DNA of 64,000 bases from contig QAOA01003613.1 of NCBI GenBank assembly GCA_003255065.1, positions 1-64,000 on the forward strand. Direction: 5' to 3'. Numbering within the stretch: position 1 is the first letter of the stretch; the number at the start of each line of letters is the position of its first letter. The translations under genes and the position numbers were made by a program. The stretch comes from Cercis canadensis (taxonomy: Eukaryota > Streptophyta > Magnoliopsida > Fabales > Fabaceae). Positions 38,481-50,931 of the stretch are shown here, piece by piece. The notes under the pieces were generated by a model. That model was not told the origin of the DNA and did not search any database. It saw nothing but the letters and a program-made list of their open reading frames with translations.

Positions 38481-38945
38481 TTTTTTTGTCATTCTTGTTA
38501 AAAAAATGAACAATTTAGTCATTCTACATAAAATGTGTAATTTTGGTCATTACATCTTTGAGCCAAAATTTCTCAAGTCTATTTTAAGGTATAAAGTTCT
38601 ATAATTCACAATTTCACCGTTCAGATTGAAGAGTTACGTCTTGCGAATCTCCCAACAAAATTTCAATTTGATCAAACGGTGAGACTCAACCCAAAATATC
38701 AAAATTAATTTTTTTTTATCTAATCAGAAATATATATTCATTCACCGTTAAATCAAGCTGAAATTTTATGAGAAGATTCGCAAGATGTAACTTTTCAATT
38801 TAAATGATGGGATTATGAATCAAAAAACTTTACACCTTAAAATAGACTTAAAAAATTTTAACTTAAAGATAAAATAACTAAAATTATATATTTTATAAAT
38901 ATAGATAGATTAAATTGTTGATTTTTAAACAAAATGAACCAAAAA
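38481..38945. mobile_element. foldback element, 207-bp imperfect inverted arms
   Basis: The left arm (38481-38687) and right arm (38739-38945) are reverse complements with scattered mismatches. Strong blocks are aagtctattttaaggt(a/g)taaag and cttgcgaatct. The loop is about 50 bp. No coding sequence. Arms this long suggest a foldback MITE; RNA from it would form a long hairpin. Confidence 0.8.
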
Positions 38946-39974
38946 CATGTGCCTCTTATGTAACTTGAACTTAGGAACATAAATAAATGTTTGCTTATTA
39001 TTATGTAAAGCTATATGCTTATTACATAAATATACAAATCCTATTAAATAACTTCCACCTATAAGATAGGATAATTATTCTTAAAGATAAGTTAATCCTA
39101 CCTAAATTCTAGTAAAGCATATAAAATAATTAGATAAAAAGTGAGGTTGGATAATCATATGATTAAGGTACATGGAACCATATGAAGTATATTGTTGAAT
39201 CTTTCAACCTTTAATATTCTATGACCAATAAATTAAAATAATCAACCTTGCATCTTGATTCTTGAATAAACTAGCTTCTTTATCCTGAGCACTAGCATAG
39301 CAGGGACTTTAACCTTATAATGTAGCTCAGATTCATGTTCAGATAAGTATAAGTCCCATGCATACCAAACAAATTTTGATCCATAGACTACAAGTTAACA
39401 GCGTCTCAAAAGCTGAGTATTAAAAGAACATGAGGAATATATTGAATTCAAATGGAAGGGATTACTGAAGCCAAAAATGTGATCAAGTCAATACTTAAAC
39501 GAATCCAAGAATAGTCCCAATGTCAGCCCAGCCTTCCAATAATTAAACATGGTGATTAGCATCCTACTCTTGCTAACAAAAGGAAGAGAACTCCCGTACA
39601 TGAGAGCTCCAATGCCTTCCACAATAACCACAGCCCAGAAAATGATTCAAGTTATGTATTTCATTTCATCAATTGCATTAACACGAAAACTATAGAATCA
39701 TATTGAGCTATCTACAAGATTTGCAATATTGTCTTTTACAACTATTTCAATGGTAGAACACAGCCATACTGACATAAAAATTTCCATTATACTAGGATGC
39801 TTATGAGAATTATTTGTCATTTCTGATTAACAAACTTGACCCAGTTTCAAAAATAACAGGACTATAAAAAATCCAATACCCGTCACTCAAATTTTTATCA
39901 AATTCAAAATCTTTTTCACGTTTGCTTCAATTTACTCAGAAACCAAACTGCAAAGAAAAAATAACAACACTTAC
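38946..39974. other. intergenic stretch, unassigned
   Basis: No recognisable gene. I looked for the next PARN exons on the - strand here and did not find them. Confidence 0.4.
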
Positions 39975-40325
39975 GGATAGGCGATGAAAGACTGGTTGGA
40001 AGGGTCCCATCGGAAGGGGCAGACACCGAATTTATCAGCCAAATCCTTGACCTTGAGGTAGCGAACGTCAAAGTGGTCCCATTCCAAGGACTCGCGCCAT
40101 GCCACACTAGTGACTCCAGTCATTTCAAGGTCAATGGCGACGAAATCAGAGGCTCTGACATGGTGCGAAGCTCAGCAAGTGAGGCGTCGAAGTTCGTTTT
40201 CGTTACGGTCTTGAGAGGGAAGGGTTGTGCCAATTGGGATGGTGATGGCCGGCGGTGGTGGCATGCGAAAGAGGTGATGGCCAGCGGTGAAGTGCAAGAG
40301 AGTAGAGAAGAAAGGGAGAGAGTCG
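39975..40325 (-). pseudogene. PARN-like poly(A) ribonuclease, 5' exon fragment
   Basis: On the - strand the exon reads a Ser-rich, targeting-like lead, then PFPLKTVTKTNFDASLAEL, then in another frame ASDFVAIDLEMTGVTSVAW, followed by LEWDHFDVRYLKVKD and GVCPFRWDPS. It ends at a good donor (GTAAGT) at 39974. AIDLEMTG carries the first Asp and Glu of the DEDD exonuclease site of the PARN/CAF1 family; plant PARN acts on organellar mRNA poly(A). A 1-bp loss near 40165 (gcaccatg) splits the frame. Later exons are absent to the left, and about five residues usual before GVCPFRWD are missing. A dead fragment, or a gene truncated by rearrangement. Confidence 0.65.
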
Positions 40326-40410
40326 AGATACTGAGAAACAGCGATGGGATTTGGGGGTTAAGGATTTTGTCATTTTTGATTTAAAATGCTTTTTTTTTTT
40401 TTAAAAGGAA

Positions 40411-40585
40411 TTAACTGGTGGGTCAGCCCGCCCCGACCCGCTCTCAACCCGTAACCCAAACAGGGCGGGCTCATAAACCCGTTTTTAAACGGGCCAGTAA
40501 AATGTTAATCCAACCCAATCCATTTTGACAGCGTGACGGGCCAACCCAACGGGCTTAACCCATTTTGACACCTCTACTCCAAGCT
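40411..40585. mobile_element. hAT-like terminus (G/C-rich, ...TTTTGACACCTCTA)
   Basis: Repeated cgggcc/gggccaaccc and aacccg words end in cccattttgacacctcta. This is the layout of a common plant hAT-like end (TAGAGGTGTCAAAATGGG on the - strand). Only one end was found, between the PARN fragment and TilS. Confidence 0.55.
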
Positions 40586-40660
40586 AAGCTTGATGGTCAC
40601 CGCTAAGAACAAGAGCTATGATGTAGTAGTAGTTGTAGCAGTCAATTCCACAAGCAGGTT

Positions 40661-43600
40661 ATGGCGCGAGGGCTTATCCTATCTTCGCAAACCACAACTA
40701 GCTCTGCAACTTTTCTGTTAGCATCTTTCGCTAAAATCCCACCAAGAAGATGGAAACTTTCATTCGGGTCCCTCCTGCACCATCATTATCATCCTCAATC
40801 TTGCTCTCTTCATGTGCCTCGCTGCTTCTGCCAGTCTTCTTCTACCCAACACCCAATCAACATGTCTAAGTACAAAGAAGCATTCTCCAGGCGCATGGCC
40901 ATGGCGGGACTCAAACCCCATCACCGAATTGGTTAGTTTTGTCACACTCTGTTTGGTTCATGGGAATGTGCTGCAAAAATGAAAACTTTTTATTTAAGAC
41001 ATGAATAGTGCATTTGTAAGGGAGCAACAAAGGGGAAATTTCTACTATTTATACGACTTGGAGTGTTCCCTTTTGATTATATTTTGTAATCTCTATCAGA
41101 ATTTAAAGTAGTGCTGATAAACTGTTTTACAAAATTACTCAACCAAAAGGAAAGTGTTATCTACTTATTTTTAATTACTAATGCTGCAAGGAACTTACTG
41201 ATTCTTGTTGGGAAAATTGATTGTGTTGGTGTTGGGCCTTGCAAGAGTGTGGCATAACATATTCAAATAAACACTAACGTGATCGGAAAGCTTACATATT
41301 CGGCATACTTAATACCACACCACTCAAATATGAATATTCTAATAATTCTCTGCATAATTTATTGATTGATTGATGTTTACATGTCTCTTTTCCTACCAGC
41401 TGTGGGAGTATCTGGTGGCCCTGACAGTGTGGCACTTTGTGTATTAACTGCGGCATGGAAAATTGCTGGTCTTAATGCTGTCAGCACCGAGAGAGATGGT
41501 CTCATGGATGGGCTATTGGCGATAATTGTGGATCATGGGCTACGTGCAGAAAGCAAACAAGAGGCTGACATTGTTTGTCACCGTGTTTCTGAAATAGGTA
41601 TATCCTTATTTGGGTGTTTTATCTGTAGTTTAGTTATGTAAGTCAAGTTATTAATATTCACCAGCAATATACATTACTAACGTAAACTTCATACAGGAAT
41701 CAGATGTGAGATTGCCCACTGTGATTGGCCAAATGGCAGGCCAAAACAGGGTCATTTGCAAGAAGCTGCCCGCGAAATGAGGTTATTGGATTTCATCATG
41801 TCATTGTGAAATATGTTCTCGAGGAGTTTGGTCTTAATGTGACAACTTAACTTTAATAAAATATTCTGATTGCAAATTTGATGTTATTTATGGAATTCTA
41901 GGTACCAAATTTTCCAAAAAGTTTGTGCACAACGCCAGATTGGTGTATTGCTTATTGCACATCATGCTGATGACCAGGTTAGATGAACAAATACTTCATG
42001 ATCACCCACATCTCCATTCTCCCAGTTAAATGTGTGTATTGCATCTTTTACATGTTGAGGCTAGTATTCTTTGTACTATGTAGTAGCTCTTGAAATAATA
42101 TATAGTGGGTGTAAGCACTTTATTTCCTCCGGTTGTAGATGTTCCACATAGTCTCCAAGTTAAATTTTATAGAAAATAATTGGATATTCTAGTGTTGGAT
42201 GTGGTATTTTGTTCCCATGCAAGTTAATTGCAACATTGAAGGCTTGTAACAGATGTTAGACATGTAGTGATTGCTGAGACACAATGCAGGCGGAGTTATT
42301 TATTCTAAGGCTTTCTCGAAACAGTGGCGTGGTTGGACTTGCAGGGATGCCTTTCACCTCCCAAGTTTTCTCCCCACAGACACACTCCTACTGTGAAGTT
42401 CCCGTGAACCATGGCATCCTTCTTGTGCGACCTCTCCTGGAATTTTCAAAAGAAGATATGTACAAGGTTGGTACAATAAATGATGTGTTTATGCATTGTT
42501 CATATCCTTTTCCCCCCTTCTTCCCATCTGGATGTTTTCATAAAACATTGAAGTATTCATTGTATCATCTTTACAGATATGCCAAGGGGGTAATCGGGAT
42601 TGGGTAGAAGACCCAACAAATCAAAATCCATTATTTGCACGTAATAGGATACGTATGTCACTAAATGATTTGTCGTCATGTAAGTTGTGATGAGTATGCA
42701 TGGTATTGAAGTCCTGAGTTTGTTTATTTGCAAATAAAGACTCTGAGTAGCTTAGAAGACTGGTTTCTTACATTTCCAGCTGCATTCAAGTCTGAGCTAC
42801 AAGCGCTGATTTCTGAATGTCGAATAACACGCTCATATATTGATCATGTTTGCTATAGCTTGTTAAGTGAGGCTGTACACATCATGGACGTAAGTAGCCT
42901 TTGACTGTTTTCTACTATTGCTGTTAATCTTCTATTGAACTTTAGCATGGCATAAATATACTGATGAAACCTGAGAAATAATACATATATAAGAAATAGA
43001 CATTGCCATTTAAGTTATATTATGCTATTCCCTAGTATTTACCTCTTTCTTGTTGTTGGGGATTGGTTTCTATTTGCAGCATGGATATGCTGTTATTGAT
43101 CTAGAGATTCTTAGTCCTTTAAAAATTGTGGATTTAGGCCTGTCAAAGTTTCTTTCCATGGTTTTGCAGGTACTGCAGATCTTATATTTTCATGATTTTA
43201 AACCTTTTTTATATGTGGATTGCTATTATAGTGGTCTAACTTTTCTTTCAGTTCATCTCACAAAGGCAAAGGCCAATCAGGGGTAGTGCTTTGAAATTGT
43301 TGTTGGACTACATTCGTATTTTCCCATGCAAGGTAAATCTGCTTTCATAATATTGCTTTGAACAAATTATTTTTAGTATACTTGTTTATCAAACATGTCT
43401 TACCTCTTTTTTGCCTCTTTACTTCTCTCTTCAGTCTGCGGTAGTCAAATGCAAGCAATTTTTTGAATTTTCTTTTGTATTTTCTAAAATTTGATTTATT
43501 AAAACAAATACTTTTTATGCAACAACCTTCTGTTTGTGGGCATATATGCATGCAATTCTTACCACAAATTTGTTTGAGATTCTTTAATGGTTTTGACACT

Positions 43601-45666
43601 GGATGCTCTTCACTGTTTCTCATTGTTGGGAGCAGAAGGAGCTGTTTTCAAGCTACTTTAGGTTGCTCACTTGGTTGAGGTTTATTGGACAAATTCAAGC
43701 CAGAGTTAAGGCTTGAATAAAATTGAGTGGACTCTCAGTAGATTATACTCAACTATGGCTTGTTGGGAGTAGCTTGGTTATGTCTATATATTTATATGCA
43801 TATACACATAGAGACACAAAAGAGTATTTTATTAATTTGAGGACCTAATTCTATTCATTGCTGATGTCAATATAATTCAGTTGTAGTTTTGCAAATACAT
43901 TTGAAGATGAAGCTATATTATATACATTACTATAATGGCAGTTCAGCATGAGATACTTGTTTTTAACCTGAGCCAAGCCTGTGCGTGCACGCCCCTATTT
44001 TATTGAAACCATTTTCAAGTGTTGTCTTTTTCCTCAATTTCATTGATAAATTTTCAGAAGATGTATTCCTTTGTTGTAAGCCCTCAGTAGTCTAGCTGGA
44101 CAAGTCGTACCAATGGTAATTGATGCTTTTGAGAATCTGGCATTTTATCTAAGAGTAGGAAAAGCATATAGGACAATTGTCAATGCCAAAGGAGTATGCT
44201 TTATTAATAATTTGGCTTTAGTATGTTTCCCTGGGCCTTAAACCAGTGTCGTCTATTTACATGTTACTGTTGTCTTGTTAAGATGTTATTTTTCCAAATG
44301 CTGAAAGAGATTATCTCAATATATTTTGATTTTTTTACCTTTCATCTAGCCTTTTGATGGTGGCAGCCTTGTATCTGTCTTTTTTTAACTTCAAATTATG
44401 CAAGATCTATAAGTACCTTATGTTTGATGAATTCAAATTTATTGACTCTTCTCAAATCCCCTAGACCTCTCTCACAGCTGCAGGTTGTTACCTTTGCCCA
44501 GATCCTGGTTCTAAAGGGTCTAGAGTCCTTGTTTGCTGTTCTGTTGATTGCTCTTTGCCTTTAAAGATGGAATTTTTTCAGTTATGCTCTTATGGGCAAC
44601 AGGAATATTCTGTTCAAAATGAGTTGGGAAAAGTTATAGAGGATGCAAAATCATATGCAAGTCACTTGGTTCCAGATGCTTCAGATGTCCTCTTTTTGGA
44701 TGTGACTCCTGAGTTAATTTTGACTGAAGCAAAAAGATTAAATATAATCAGTGAGTCAACCTACAGGAATATTCTCGTATTGCAGAAGGAAGAAACAAAC
44801 CGCTTCAGGTCTAAACCTGATGTTATATCTGAATTGAAGAAAGGAGTTGAAACTGCTACTACATTCAGCAGATCACTTGAGCCAGGGCAGATATGTATCT
44901 TCATGGATAGATACATTCTCACCTGGAAAATGAATGAGGAAATTTGTGGAAATGGATTTTCTTATTTCGTTAAATGTGACATGGATTTGGGTGGGGAAAG
45001 CTGGAGCTCTTGCATGTCTTCTGTTGTAGATAATAACACAGTACTTGAAGTACGCCACATGATTGAATCTGATTGGCTGTATCTTGCCAAGTTGTCAAAA
45101 TATTCATCTTCAGAAAATTGCCAGCAACAAGAGACTATGTCAGCAAATGGAACCAAGCAGTTGGTTGAGAAGGTAGCTTCATGTTTACATTATGCCAGTG
45201 TGTCAGCACAAAAAGCTCTCCTGTTATTAAAATCTATCCCAGTTGCTGCTAGAAGAAGCCTACCTGTTCTGGTCAGTCCACAAGGACAGTTACTAAGCAT
45301 TCCAGTAAGTTGTCCTTTCTTACTTTATTTCTTGTCTGAACTTATTTTTCTGGAGGAATAACTTATCTGCCTCCCCTCTCTGAATACTAATAACTGCTTT
45401 ATAATATTTTCTGGATACCATCGTGCCTGAGCCCTAAGACTATGTTGCATGTGTTTTAATTTTTAAATGATTCTCAAAAAATCAGAAGGCATCCTCTCTA
45501 AGATTTATTAGTTTTGCTTTGTGGTCAGCACTTGTCTTTTGGTACCTTACTATGCATTATTTCTTTTCAGAGTGTCAATTTCAGGCACTGTCCCTGGTTG
45601 ATGGTACAGGCAGAGTTCAAGCCAAGAGTACCACTTGGGGGAGGTCATAGCTCATTCATATGGTAA
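40661..45666 (+). CDS. tRNA(Ile)-lysidine synthase, chloroplast-targeted (TilS), 11 exons
   Basis: Spliced CDS: 40661-40931, 41400-41597, 41697-41781, 41902-41977, 42290-42466, 42577-42679, 42780-42889, 43080-43169, 43252-43332, 44465-45304, 45571-45666. It sums to 2127 bases, one frame, 708 residues; every intron has GT/AG. Residues 95-100 are SGGPDS, the PP-loop that binds ATP. 204-210 is AHHADDQ, followed by LRLSRNSGVVGLAGM, both TilS hallmarks. DWVEDPTN and the ARNRIR motif follow. The family attaches lysine to C34 of tRNA-Ile(CAU) so that it reads AUA. The first about 70 residues are Ser/Arg-rich and acid-poor, as in a plastid transit peptide, which favours this start over the internal Met (MSKYKEAF). 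The long C-terminal exon 10 is plant-specific in character. The Arabidopsis counterpart is RSY3. Splice sites are predicted by eye. Confidence 0.92.
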
Positions 45667-47165
45667 AATAGTTCCTACCATTCCACTTCCATGCTTGACT
45701 GTTCTATCATCTTGGCAAGGGGAGAAGTGCTCAGGTATTTTGGTGTTACACTATGAATTATGATTACAAGAATACTTTGGCTTTTGGGTCCCCAGTTTGA
45801 AATGAGAAAAATTGCTTTAACTGTCTCTGGTCCCAACAACATAAAGGCAACCAAAGGGGATATGTAGTATGTTGAGCATACAAGCTGTGACCACCAAGCA
45901 GCCACAGTCTGCGTTCTTCTATCGACTCAACTTTAGAATTCTCTTCTTTGTTCCAGAGGCTAGGGTAAGGGCACCAACACTAATGGCAATATCCTTGCGG
46001 CCTCACCTGCAGATCTCTTGTTGGATTGTTCTTCTATATGGGGACAAATTAGTAGGTTTCTCACTTCCTTTCCATTTGTTTCATTCTGTTCCCTCCACAC
46101 ACAAACCACCCCCCCCCCCCCCCCCCCCCNACAACATAAAGGCAACCAAAGGGGTTATGTAGTATGTTGAGCATACAAGCTGTGACCACCAAGCAGCCAC
46201 AGTCTGCGTTCTTCTATCAACTCAACTTTAGAATTCTCTTCTTTGTTCCAAAGGCTAGGGTAAGGGCACCAACACTAATGGCAATATCCTTGCGGCCTCA
46301 CCTGCAGATCTCTTGTTGGATTGTTCTTCTATATGGGGGACAAATTAGTAGGTTTCTCACTTCCTTTCCATTTGTTTCATTCTGTTCCCTCCACACACAA
46401 ACCACCCCCCCCCCCCTTTCTCTCTCCCTCTATTGTTAACTAGTATCAAGAATTACATTGAAGTAAAGAACATGCAAGTAGAAAGTTGTAGTTGTGTCTA
46501 TTGGTTTGGTAACTTTTATTAAGTTGTTCCATCTATCATTATATTGTTTCTCAAATTTACAATTCCTTTCTTTTATTTTGAGTTTACTACTTTACCATTC
46601 ATATTCAATTGTCTATTTGTTATGGTCCAAGTTACAAGCTTCTGTATTTTTTTGAACGTCCATTTAGAGTGGATGAGATAAGGTTACATAATTCGAATAT
46701 AAAACTGAGAAGCATAAGAGCATTCTCATTTTATTTCCTTTTCATTTTTACTTAAATTTTTTCTTCCCCTGCCGCATCAACCACAATCTATTATTTGAAT
46801 TCCACAAGTACTACTTTTCAGATTGTTCTCAATGTAGCTCACACAACTTGACATTTTTTATTTGTTTCTGTTGATTATTTGAAAATTTGAGACTCATGCA
46901 TGGATTTTATGTATTAATTCATCCATTTTGATAGACTTGACTATTAGTCCATCTATTTTGCTAGACTTGGACTATTGAGAATGAGTATGGTATTATATTT
47001 TTCCATTTAATGATATAATCTAGTTATATGTATAATTTATATTAGCTATTTACTACAGCGTGTCTATTCTTACAAGTCAAGTTTACAGGTGCTCCACATG
47101 TTTGACAACCTTGGGTATGAAACTTGCTAGAAACTTTGATAAGGAAATAAACATCTTGGACCCTC
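45667..47165. other. 3' flanks of TilS and the receptor kinase (convergent)
   Basis: TilS (+) and the kinase (-) converge here. 45836-46424 is a poly-C-ended direct repeat around N 46130. The rest is AT-rich with no frame worth naming; the 3' UTRs should lie here. Confidence 0.5.
45836..46424. repeat. 294-bp direct repeat around single N at 46130, ending in poly-C
   Basis: 45836-46129 and 46131-46424 match with a few substitutions (ggggata/ggggtta, tatcgac/tatcaac, ccagagg/ccaaagg). Each copy ends in a C homopolymer, 22 bp just before the N. The homopolymer probably stopped the assembly; the substitutions suggest two haplotypes. Confidence 0.9.
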
Positions 47166-50100
47166 TTAGTATGGTAAAGACTGAAACCTCATTAGCTTGC
47201 TAATGGTTATCATGCCAAAGGGCTCAGGAAGACAAGCCTGTTTAGTAGCTGATAGCACTTGTGCCACAGAATGCATTGCGGGTCTCAACTCTGGAGTATT
47301 ATGTGTGCATGCCAAGGCTATTGTCACTACCAAGACTAATGCTTCAGCTAATTCCCCTGTTGGAGGTGGAAGCCTCTGGTCTATCTCATCCTTCAGAAGC
47401 CTCTGTGAATCCTCTGTGGATGATAAATCCTCCATTGAAGATAGAGAAGCCAAGAAATCTCCTGGGTGCTTCCCCATCATAATTTCCAATGCCACCACCC
47501 CAAAGCTGTACACATCGCACTTTTCTGTGACCCTCATAGTTAGTGCTAGCTCTGTAAATTTCAAATTTGTCAGTAACCCTTCATTGCTTGTGCTGAGAAA
47601 GGGAAACATTAAAATTGAAATAATTGGTTTAAATACCTGGAGCCATGTAACCATAGGACCCAGCAATTGAGGTCCAGCTTGTTGTATTGGCACTGAGCAA
47701 CTTTGCTGTGCCAAAATCTGCAAGGCAAGGTTCAAATTCTGAGTCCAATAAAATGTTATTCAATGTCACATCTCTGTGCACAACTGATGGAGAACAATCA
47801 CTGTGCAGGTAGGCAAGTGCATGGGCTATTCCCTGCACAATTTTCACTCTTGCAGGCCACCTTAGTTCCAATGGGCCTTCATCCCCATACAGCACTTTTC
47901 CTAAACTACCTCTTTCTATGTATTTATAAACTAGGTACATGTGTTCCCCCTTGGAACAGAATCCATACAGCTTTATGATGTTGCGGTGCCTCACTTCTGT
48001 AAGAGTTCTTATCTCTTTCTCAAAACTCTGGCGATTTGTTGCTGGAATGTCACTAGAATCTGTCAAATTGAGCCTTTTTACAGCAACAACTAGACCTATG
48101 GGTAATTCTGCTCTGTAGACACTTCCGAATCCCCCTTTTCCAATGCAGTACTTGTCACTAAAGTTATCTGTAGCCTTAACAATTTCAGAGAATGTGAATT
48201 TTCCATCTCTTCCCCATACCATGTGCATAGATTTTTCATTGTTTTCAGTACTTTTCTTCTCTTCGTCAAGGAGTTTGGCCTTCCTGGAGAATACTAGAAT
48301 TCCAACAACAATCATCCCTGTAATTAATAGCACACAAACTGGTATAATAATACCAAGAAGAACTTTTTTGGTTAACCCTTCTGACTTGTCTGGAGAAGAT
48401 GCTGTAAAGCAAAGAGTTAAACCTTCTGCCTGCCCACACAAGCCCAAGTTCCCAACGTAAGCTCCACCTGATGCTTGTTGGAAAATACTGCCGGTTGGGA
48501 TTGAACCTGTCAAGTTGTTGTAGGAAAAATCGACACATAGAAGACTGACCATGCCTGAAAATGATTGTGGGATTGCTCCTGAAAGATGATTGTGTGAAAC
48601 ATTGAGGATCTGCAAAGAAGTAAGCTTTTGAAGGTTTTGAGGAATTGGCCCTGAGAGAGAGTTGCTGCTGAGGTCCAACATATAGCGTAATGAGAACAGA
48701 TTGCCAATTTCAGAGGGTATTTTACCAGATAGATTGTTATGGCTCAAATTCAAGCTCAGTAATTTGTCACAATAACTGATTTCTATGGGTATGCTTCCGG
48801 TAAAATTGTTATCTGACAAATCAAGAGAATCAAGCTGAGCTAATTTCCCAATGCTCTGTGGGATATCTCCTGCCAAACGGTTCCTGCTCAAGTTGAACAT
48901 GAACAGCAGGCTAAGTTTTCCCAGTTCTGGTGGGATATTGCCAGCTAGTTCATTGGACTGTAGGCTTAGATATTGCAACTTGCTCAACTTACCCAGCTCA
49001 GATGGAATTTTGCCAGAAAGTTTATTTCCATCCATCTCCATTCTAGTTAAGTTTACACATTCACCCCACTTAGAAGAGAGCTCACCAACAAACTGATTGT
49101 GACTAATTTGGATGAAATCAAGTTTTGGGTGAACCCCAAATGCTTCTGTGATGTTTCCAATGAATTGATTTCCATCAAGCCGAACTCTAGTCAGTTCTGA
49201 ACAATTTCTCAAGCACTTCGGCAGTAGCCCAGAAAAGCTGTTGTTATTCACCGTCAAAACTTCAAGTAGGAAACCACTGCACAAATTTGGTGGGAGTTCT
49301 CCAGAGAAGCTGTTGCTTGTAAAGCTGACACGACCCAGCTGAGGACTATTCTTACCAAAATCTCCAGGAATGCTGCCCGAAAAATTATTGGTGAATACAG
49401 AAAATGATTTTAATTGAGTTAGCTGAGAAATGGTCTCTGGCAACACTCCATGCAAAAAATTATTGTTGACATCAAAAATTTCAAGTGAGGACAAGTTTCC
49501 AATATCCATAGGAATGGTTCCAGAGAGATTATTGAAGAAAAGATTTATGACTTTAATGCTTGGAAGACTCCATATGCTTGAAGGAATTGAACCAGATAAT
49601 TGGTTTTTTGAAAGGTCTAATTCTATCATACCTTTCAAGTTTCCAATCCCTGCAGGAATGAGCCCTGAGAAGTGATTATTGTACAGATAGAGGAAGTTGA
49701 TTTTTTTCAAGAGGCCCATCGCTTCAGGAATTTCGCCTGTAAAAGTGTTGTTTTGAAGTTGCAGAGAGACCAACTCAGTCCAATTGGAGATCAAGGAAGA
49801 AGAAATCTGACCAGTAAAATTATTATCTGACAACCCCAATTCTGCTAGATTGGTCAGATTGGAGAATGACAAAGGCAAGGGACCAGTCAGACTATTTACT
49901 GCCAAACTCAAGTAACTCAGGTTAGTACATAAGCCTAGCTCTGTAGGGACTGTAGAATTCAAAAAATTGTTTTGGAGGGCAAGATGCCGAAGCTCCCTTA
50001 GTTGGCCTAAAGAGGAAGGAATTTCCCCATGGAGTGCATTCTCGTGCAATTCAAGAATCTGAAGCCCAGAGATCAATCCTAAACCTGCAGGAATAGGACC

Positions 50101-50931
50101 AGTAAACTTGTTACTGCCCAGGTGGAGTGCTTTGAGATTAGAAAGCTTGGAAAGGTTTGATGGCAATGGTCCATGTATCCCACAATTGGTTAGATTGAGG
50201 TATTCAAGCTTTCCCAGACTGGTATACAGTGATTCTGGTATCAGACTCATAGGATAATGATACAAGTCAAGAAAGGTCAAGTTCTGGCAATCCAGCACAA
50301 AGCTTGGGAAGTGAGAATTGAAATTATTTAGAGCCAAACTGAGGTGGGTTAAGGAAGACATGGCTGAATATTGGGACCATTCTGGGGGAGATGTAAAGTA
50401 ATTTGACCCAAGGTCGAGGTACCATAATTTTGGGAGATTTGTGAGTTGATAAGGAATGGTACCATTGAGACTATTGTTGTAAAAGCTAATATATTGAAGG
50501 TTCTTCAGCTGGCCTATCTCTGATGGTAGTGTACCTTCAAATAAGTTATTTCCCAGGTCCAAGAAAGTTACCCTGGAGAGATTACCAATTGCAGATGGTA
50601 TTGCACCACTGAAACTGTTGGTATTCAGGTTGAGGTGAGTGAGATTGGAAAGGGAAGAAAATTCCAACCCTATGAGGGTCCCATTGAGATTGGCAGCAGA
50701 GAGATTTATCTCTGAGACTGTTGTGTTACTGCTATCACAAACAATGGCATCCCAGTTGCAGAGGTTGCTGAGGTTGGTGAGGGACCATGAATTGAGAGAA
50801 GAAGGAAGTGGTAGAGGTAGACTTTTTTTCCATTTTACAAGAGCTTCTCCTTCTGTTGTTGGTGATGCTGTGATCTGGAAAGGGAGTAAGAAAAGCAAGA
50901 GGAGAGCAGAAGCCATTTGAATGGTTGTCAT
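47166..50931 (-). CDS. LRR receptor-like kinase, MIK2-like (LRR-XIIb), two exons
   Basis: CDS is complement(47166-47551, 47637-50931), 1226 residues, with an 85-bp GT/AG intron inside the kinase domain at MAP/E. A hydrophobic signal peptide covers the first about 23 residues (start 50931; Met6 at 50916 is possible). An LRR N-cap follows with CNWDAIVC, then a long run of 24-residue LRRs (NLxGxIP type) to about residue 830 and a Cys cap. The membrane segment is at about 855-880 ([24 protein letters not shown]). The kinase has GKGGFGSVY (about 934), VAVKRLN (Lys about 948), HRDVTLNN (about 1049), ADFGTA (about 1070) and MAPE. It is an RD kinase, so catalytically competent by motif. MIK2 senses SCOOP peptides and cell-wall damage in Arabidopsis, but the ligand of this paralogue is unknown. 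It converges with TilS. A decayed copy lies at 1841-5753. Confidence 0.95.

Noticed and set aside
45836..46424. Tandem duplication with repeated ORFs
   Set aside because: Single N and poly-C tract between copies point to an unmerged overlap; the ORFs have no family features.
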